From positions 124,001 through 188,000 of the forward strand of contig NZ_VNHW01000004.1 in the NCBI RefSeq assembly GCF_008124835.1: DNA of 64,000 bases, written 5' to 3'. The DNA comes from Blastococcus xanthinilyticus. Lineage in GTDB: Bacteria > Actinomycetota > Actinomycetes > Mycobacteriales > Geodermatophilaceae. Positions 59,731 to 64,000 of the stretch are shown piece after piece. Below the pieces are notes generated by a model, which was given only the letters and a program-made list of their open reading frames with translations, was not told the origin of the DNA and searched no databases. Positions within the stretch are counted from its first letter, which is position 1, and every line of letters starts with the position of its first letter. The position numbers were made by a program, and so were the translations under genes.

Positions 59731-61023
59731 ATGACGCTGAGTGCGCCGGATCCGACGCGGTCGGTGCCGTTGCCGCTGCGCCAGCAGGCCGACGTGCGCG
59801 ACCGGTGGCTCAGCGAACGCCTGCTCGACCTGCTCCCCGGGCTGATGGACCGGGCGGGCATCGACCTGTGGGTCGTGGTCGGGCGCGAGTACAACGAGGA
59901 CCCGGTCCTCGCGACCCTGCTGCCGGCCACCTGGCTCTCGGCACGGCGGCGCACCGTCCTGCTGCTGCACCGCAGCGACGACGGCGTCACCCCAGCTGCG
60001 GTCTCCCGCTACCCGGTGGGGCAGTTCCTGCCGGCCTGGAGCGCGGCGGGGGCGGCGGAGGGCGGCCAGTGGGCCGAGGTGCGCCGGTTCGTCGAGCAGG
60101 CCGATCCGCGGCGCATCGGCGTCGACGTCTCGGCGCGGTTCGCCCTGGCCGACGGGCTCTCGCACACCGAGCACCGCCTGCTGGCCGAGGCGCTCGGCCC
60201 CTACGCCGAGCGGATGGTGTCGGCCGAGGAGCTGGCCGTCGGCTGGCTGGAGACCCGGCTGCCCGAGGAGATCGCGGCACTGCGGGCGGTGAACGAGCTG
60301 GTGCACCAGGTGATCGCCGAGGCGTTCTCCGCCGCCGTCGTCGAGGTGGGCACGACCACCGTCGTGGACGTCGCCTGGTGGCTGCGCCAGCGGTTCGCCG
60401 ACCTCGGCCTGGAACCGTGGTTCCACCCGTCGGTCCTGCTGCAGCGGGCGGGCGTCCCGCTCGCCGAGGACGACGGCACGCTGCTGCCTGCGGTCCCCTA
60501 CGACGCGGTGGTGCAGCACGGGGACGTGCTGCACTGCGACGTGGGCGTGACCCACCTGGGCCTGCGCACCGACACCCAGCGGAACGCCTACGTCCTGCGC
60601 GCCGGGGAGACCGCACCCCCGGCGGGCCTGCGGGCGGCCATGGCCACGGCCAACCGGTTGCAGGACCTCACCGTCGCGGCGCTGGCTCCCGGCCGCACGG
60701 GCAACGAGGTGCTCGCGTCGGCCCGGGCGTCCGCCGCCGCGGAGGGCATCGACGGCGACGTCTACTCGCACCCCGTCGGCTACCACGGGCACGGCGCCGG
60801 GCCGGCCATCGGGCAGTGGGACGAGCAGCGGCGGGTCCCCGGTGCCGGCGACTACCCGGTGCACCCCGACACCGTCTACGCCCTCGAGCTCGCGGTGCGC
60901 CGCCCGGTGCCGGAGTGGGGCGGGCAGTGCCTGCGCCTGGGGCTGGAGGAGGGCATCGCGCTCACCGGGGACGGCGTCTCCTACCTGGCCGGCCGGCAGA
61001 CCGACTTCCTGCTCATCGGCTGA
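59731..61023 (+). CDS. M24-family metallopeptidase-like protein
   Basis: 430 residues from ATG 59731. The pita-bread C-terminal domain carries the five metal ligands: D and D in HCDVGVTHLGLRTDTQ, H in GYHGHGAGP, E in YALELAV and E in LGLEEGIALTGDG. The N-terminal ~190 residues form the creatinase-type domain. It is likely an Xaa-Pro aminopeptidase-like or related hydrolase. The Shine-Dalgarno GGAGG is only one base from the ATG, which is unusual. Confidence 0.83.
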   Translation: MTLSAPDPTRSVPLPLRQQADVRDRWLSERLLDLLPGLMDRAGIDLWVVVGREYNEDPVLATLLPATWLSARRRTVLLLHRSDDGVTPAAVSRYPVGQFLPAWSAAGAAEGGQWAEVRRFVEQADPRRIGVDVSARFALADGLSHTEHRLLAEALGPYAERMVSAEELAVGWLETRLPEEIAALRAVNELVHQVIAEAFSAAVVEVGTTTVVDVAWWLRQRFADLGLEPWFHPSVLLQRAGVPLAEDDGTLLPAVPYDAVVQHGDVLHCDVGVTHLGLRTDTQRNAYVLRAGETAPPAGLRAAMATANRLQDLTVAALAPGRTGNEVLASARASAAAEGIDGDVYSHPVGYHGHGAGPAIGQWDEQRRVPGAGDYPVHPDTVYALELAVRRPVPEWGGQCLRLGLEEGIALTGDGVSYLAGRQTDFLLIG

Positions 61024-61035
61024 GCCCCCGGCGGT

Positions 61036-61061
61036 GCCGGCCGCCTGCGGAGGCGGCCGGC
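61036..61061. terminator. Hairpin terminator between convergent genes
   Basis: A perfect 11-bp stem (61036-61046 with 61051-61061) with a 4-nt loop lies between the M24 gene stop (61023) and the ChaB gene stop (61069). Confidence 0.65.
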
Positions 61062-61068
61062 CCGCGGG

Positions 61069-61503
61069 CTACTTCTTCTTCTTCCGCGCGTCAGCGGTCT
61101 TCTTGTCGCTCGCCTTCTGGATGGCGTCGACGAGCTGCTTCTTCTTCATCGTCGACCGGCCGGAGATGTCCAGCTTCTTGGCCAGGTCGTAGAGGTGGGA
61201 CTTCGAGGCGTTGGCGTCGACCCCGCCCTTGGTCTCCCGGTCGGTGTTCCGGCCACCCTTCGCCTGGGCGTCGGAGGGCCCCTTCTTCCCGCCCTCCTTC
61301 TTCTCCCAGTGGTCGCCGACCTTCTCGAACGAGTGCTTCACCGCGGCCCAGGCCGTGCGGCCCGCGCGCTCCCCGTCGCCGTACTCGTCCATCGCGGAGT
61401 CGTAGGCCTTCGTGAAGGTGCGCTGGGCCTTCTTCGGCGAGCGCTGCAGGGTGCCCGGGATCTCCGACTGCTTGGCGTCGCCCTTCTTGCTGGTCTTCGG
61501 CAT
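61069..61503 (-). CDS. ChaB-like protein with C-terminal Rho_N/SAP-type domain
   Basis: 144 residues from ATG 61503 with AGAGGA upstream. The N-terminal ChaB domain is seen in TLQRSPKKAQRTFTKAYDSA, then GDGERAGRTAWAAVKHSFEK. A linker rich in Gly/Lys leads to SKSHLYDLAKKLDISGRSTM then KKKQLVDAIQKA, the short helix-extended-helix of Rho N-terminal/SAP domains that bind nucleic acid. The C-terminus is a Lys tail. It is probably a stress or nucleoid-related protein, which is inference. Confidence 0.82.
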   Translation of the reverse strand: MPKTSKKGDAKQSEIPGTLQRSPKKAQRTFTKAYDSAMDEYGDGERAGRTAWAAVKHSFEKVGDHWEKKEGGKKGPSDAQAKGGRNTDRETKGGVDANASKSHLYDLAKKLDISGRSTMKKKQLVDAIQKASDKKTADARKKKK

Positions 61504-61601
61504 CGTGTTCTCCTCTCCTGTCCGGGCGTGCCCTACCCGCCGGGGCGGAGATGATCACCTGATCGTGCCGATGTCCCACGACGGGGTTGCCCCGGACGGG
61601 A

Positions 61602-61641
61602 CCGGGCGGCCGTCCCCTGGATCGAGGGAACGGCCGCCCGG
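61602..61641. terminator. Hairpin terminator after the xylanase gene
   Basis: A 12-bp stem (61602-61613 with 61630-61641) with further pairing in the loop lies just after the xylanase stop (61683 on the minus strand). Confidence 0.6.
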
Positions 61642-61682
61642 CGCTCAGGCGGGTGCGGGTCCTGCGACCCGCACCGGAGGGA

Positions 61683-62894
61683 TCACTGCCCGGCCTCCGC
61701 CTCCGCGAGCGTCTCGTGCAGCGCCCAGTACGCGGGCTTGCGCTCGTAGTCCTCGAACATCACGGTCGCCGCCCCCTGACCGGGCGAGAAGCTCGGGACC
61801 CACGAGTACTTGTCGTTGAAGCCCCAGATCGTGAAGGAGTTGCAGTCGTCCACCGAGAGGCAGGCCTCGAGGACCCCCTGGTAGGTGTCGGCCTGCTCGG
61901 CCAGCTGCTCGGCGGTCGGCACCCCGTCCTCGGGCAGCGTGAACCGGACGTCGAGCTCGGTGATCGCGGTCTCCAGCCCCAGATCCTCGAAGCGCTGCAT
62001 GTTCTCGTCGAGCGTCTCGGGGAAGGGGTACTGCAGGTCCAGGTGGGCCTGGAAGGCGAACCCGTGCAGAGGGACGTTCTGGGCCAGCAGCTCCTTCGCC
62101 AGCTCGTAGTAGGCGTCGCTCTTGGCGCCGATGTCCTCGACGGCGTAGTCGTTGAGGAAGAGCTTCGCCTGCGGGTCGGCCTCGTGGGCCCAGCGGAAGG
62201 CGTCGGCGATGATCCCCGGACCGAGCCGCTGGATGAAGATGTTGGCCGTCGCGCCCGTCGAACCGTCCCGCAGCCGCACGCCGCCGTCGTCCCACGTGTC
62301 CGCGAAGATCTCGTTGGCGACGTCCCACTGGTCGATCCGGCCCGCGTAGCGGCCCACCACCGTCTGGATGTGGTCCTTGAGGATGGCCCGGAGCTCCTCG
62401 TCGGTGTAGTCACCCTCGGTGACCCAGTCGGCCAGCTGGCTGTGCCACAGCAGGGTGTGGCCGCGGACCTCCTGCCCGTGCCGCTCGGCGAAGGCGACGA
62501 TCTGGTCCGCGGGCTTGAAGTTGTAGACGCCGGGCTCGGGGTGGATGAAGTCCCACTTCATCTGGTTCTCCGGCGACACCGAGTTGAACTCGGTGGCGAG
62601 GACCTTCCGGTACGTGGGGTCACGGGTGAAGGGATCGGGATACCCGGCGGACAGGTGGTGCCCCCCGCCGGCGACCGCCGTCCCGATGACCAGGTCGTCG
62701 GGGGTGACGGTGCGCAGACCGTTCCGGATGGCCGGGCCGCTCGCCCGGTCCTCCCGGGCCTCGGCCGGCGCCGCCACCGTCCTGTCGTTGCTCGCGGTGG
62801 CGGGTAGCACCGTGCCGGCCAGGACGACGGGCAGCACGCCCAGCGCCACCACGCTGCGCGCAGCCGCGCCGGAACCGAACCTCAATGAGCGCAT
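61683..62894 (-). CDS. Secreted GH10 endo-1,4-beta-xylanase
   Basis: 403 residues from ATG 62894. The signal peptide (SVVALGVLPVVLAGTVLPATA) is cut near residue 35. The GH10 barrel is complete: EFNSVSPENQMKWDFIHPEP, GHTLLWHSQLADW, acid/base E195 (WDVANEIFAD), HGFAFQAHLDL, and nucleophile E313 (ITELDVRF). WGFNDKYSW is near the end. There is no carbohydrate-binding module. It should cut xylan outside the cell. It is divergent from the LacI regulator at 63157, with a palindromic operator between them. Confidence 0.95.
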   Translation of the reverse strand: MRSLRFGSGAAARSVVALGVLPVVLAGTVLPATASNDRTVAAPAEAREDRASGPAIRNGLRTVTPDDLVIGTAVAGGGHHLSAGYPDPFTRDPTYRKVLATEFNSVSPENQMKWDFIHPEPGVYNFKPADQIVAFAERHGQEVRGHTLLWHSQLADWVTEGDYTDEELRAILKDHIQTVVGRYAGRIDQWDVANEIFADTWDDGGVRLRDGSTGATANIFIQRLGPGIIADAFRWAHEADPQAKLFLNDYAVEDIGAKSDAYYELAKELLAQNVPLHGFAFQAHLDLQYPFPETLDENMQRFEDLGLETAITELDVRFTLPEDGVPTAEQLAEQADTYQGVLEACLSVDDCNSFTIWGFNDKYSWVPSFSPGQGAATVMFEDYERKPAYWALHETLAEAEAGQ

Positions 62895-62934
62895 CTGGTC
62901 GACCTCTCGTCGGCGTCGTTGCCGTTTCCGGTAC

Positions 62935-62944
62935 TTTCCGGAAA
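62935..62944. promoter_or_regulatory. Candidate LacI-type operator
   Basis: The perfect 10-bp palindrome TTTCCGGAAA has a CG centre. The half-site TTTCCGG also occurs at 62925-62931. It lies 41 bp upstream of the xylanase start and faces the divergent LacI gene. It could be the operator for sugar-controlled xylanase expression. Confidence 0.45.
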
Positions 62945-63156
62945 AGGTGTCGGAACGTTACGAAGGTCACACCACAGCCGTCAAGACGAAGTCCCGAGGA
63001 GGCCGATCCACCGGCGTGTCGTGCTCGTGTCGGATCTGTGCCGGGGGCGGCCAGGGTCTCCCGAAGGGGTGTGGGCGGCCGGGACGACGGCCTGCGGCAT
63101 CAACCCCCGGCCGTAGGCTGACCGCCCGACGAAGAGCTCGCCGAACCGGAGGCCCG

Positions 63157-64000
63157 TTGAGCGACGACCAGTCCCCCGCCGTGACGATCGCGTCGATCGC
63201 CGCGGCGGCCGGCGTCTCCGTCCCGACGGTGTCGCGCGTCCTCAACGGCCGCTCGGACGTCGCGCCGCAGACCCGTCAGCGGGTCGAGCAGCTGCTCCGC
63301 GACCACGGCTACCAGCGCCGGGGCGGGCGCCCCCGAGGAAGGGCCCGGCTGGTCGACCTGGTCTTCAACGACCTGGACAGCCCGTGGGCGGTCGAGATCA
63401 TCCGCGGCGTGGAGGACGCCGCGCACGCCGCCGGCGTCGGCACGGTGGTCACCGCGATCCACCGCCGGGCGAGCGCGGCGCGGGCCTGGCTGGACAACCT
63501 CGCCGCCCGGGCCAGCGACGGGGTCATCCTGGTGACCAGCGACCTCGATCCCGACCTGCACTCCGAGTTGCGCAGCCTGCACGTGCCCGCGGTCGTCGTC
63601 GACCCGGCCGGCGTGCCGGCGCTGGACGTGCCCACGATCGGCGCCACCAACTGGGCCGGCGGGCTGAGCGCCACCGAGCACCTGACCGGGCTGGGACACC
63701 GGCGCATCGGGTTCGTCGCCGGCATCCCGACCCTGTGGTCCAGCCGGGCCCGGCTGGACGGCTACCGCGCGGGGCTGGAGACCGCCGGCCTGCCGTTCGA
63801 CCCCGAGCTGGTCGTGGAGGGCGACTTCGGCTACGAGTCAGGGGCGCGGGCCGCGCACCGCCTGCTGGGCCTCGCCGAGCCGCCGACCGCGGTGTTCGCC
63901 GCCAACGACCAGATGGCCCTGGGGGTCTACGAGGGGGTGCGGCGCAGCGGCATGCGGGTGCCCGACGACGTCAGCGTCGTGGGGTTCGACGACCTCCCGG
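63157..64000 (+). CDS. LacI-family transcriptional regulator (3' end beyond window)
   Basis: 281 residues visible. TTG 63157 has GGAGG 5 nt upstream; GTG 63181 is an alternative. The HTH and hinge are VTIASIAAAAGVSVPTVSRV, then LNGRSDVAPQTRQRVEQLL. The sugar-binding core shows DLVFNDLDSPWAVEIIRGVE, IGFVAGIPTLWSSRARLDGY, AVFAANDQMALGVYEGVRRS and the near-C-terminal VPDDVSVVGFDDLP. It is divergent from the xylanase, so xylo-oligosaccharide control is likely. Confidence 0.92.
   Translation, partial: MSDDQSPAVTIASIAAAAGVSVPTVSRVLNGRSDVAPQTRQRVEQLLRDHGYQRRGGRPRGRARLVDLVFNDLDSPWAVEIIRGVEDAAHAAGVGTVVTAIHRRASAARAWLDNLAARASDGVILVTSDLDPDLHSELRSLHVPAVVVDPAGVPALDVPTIGATNWAGGLSATEHLTGLGHRRIGFVAGIPTLWSSRARLDGYRAGLETAGLPFDPELVVEGDFGYESGARAAHRLLGLAEPPTAVFAANDQMALGVYEGVRRSGMRVPDDVSVVGFDDLP

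Overview
The window is very GC-rich actinobacterial DNA. Gene content fits a member of the Geodermatophilaceae or a close relative (inference): an F420-dependent LLM oxidoreductase with an F420:NADP oxidoreductase, a GSI-beta/GSI-alpha glutamine synthetase pair with glnE, panB, nadE, frequent GTG starts, and many short secreted or Ala-rich actinobacterial proteins. The backbone order lipA - DUF4191 - RDD protein - glnA1 - (insertion) - glnE - glnA2 - (insertion) - panB matches the order known from Mycobacterium tuberculosis (Rv2218 to Rv2225). This makes the interruptions easy to see.

Layout. 1-6,868: an HxlR regulator (cut by the window edge) divergent from a methyltransferase, an LLM oxidoreductase, an Ala-rich membrane protein, lipA, a DUF4191 protein, and an RDD-GNAT pair. 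7,059-8,492: glnA1, preceded by a GlnR-type box. 8,462-26,381: a 17.9-kb integrated element bounded by perfect 31-bp direct repeats made of the last codons of glnA1. Its tyrosine integrase ends 3 bp from the glnA1 stop. It carries an excisionase, a long run of genes joined by stop-start overlaps (including a small-terminase-like protein and a 900-residue tape-measure protein), a nuclease with an Excalibur domain, an ImmA-type peptidase paired with a membrane protein, a PIN nuclease paired with an unknown protein, several small zinc-type proteins, and a second tyrosine recombinase in a four-gene operon. No capsid, portal, large terminase, FtsK/Tra or replicase gene was recognised, so it looks like a phage satellite or a reduced prophage rather than a conjugative element.

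26,382-40,691: the displaced glnA1 terminator, then a cutinase/SGNH fusion, a formaldehyde-dehydrogenase-like ADH, a hemerythrin-esterase fusion coupled to a royal-jelly/SMP-30-like protein, a DUF1353 protein, two paralogous lipoproteins, an SDR, an iron-containing redox enzyme, a bile-acid-type symporter, a soluble chemoreceptor and a CDGSH protein. 40,692-46,061: glnE coupled to a class I glutamine amidotransferase, and glnA2 with its own GlnR-type box. Together with glnA1 this forms the nitrogen module (GS, its adenylyltransferase, and GlnR control).

46,198-52,515: a LacI-regulated sugar locus (LacI, GH13 glucosidase, lipoprotein binding protein, two permeases, no ATPase). 52,602-55,350: nadE and panB. 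55,360-61,503: small proteins, a DUF2784 protein, a metal-receptor-like binding protein, npdG, a GGDEF cyclase, an M24 peptidase and a ChaB protein. 61,683-64,000: a secreted GH10 xylanase divergent from a second LacI regulator that runs off the window. No tRNA, rRNA or CRISPR array was seen.
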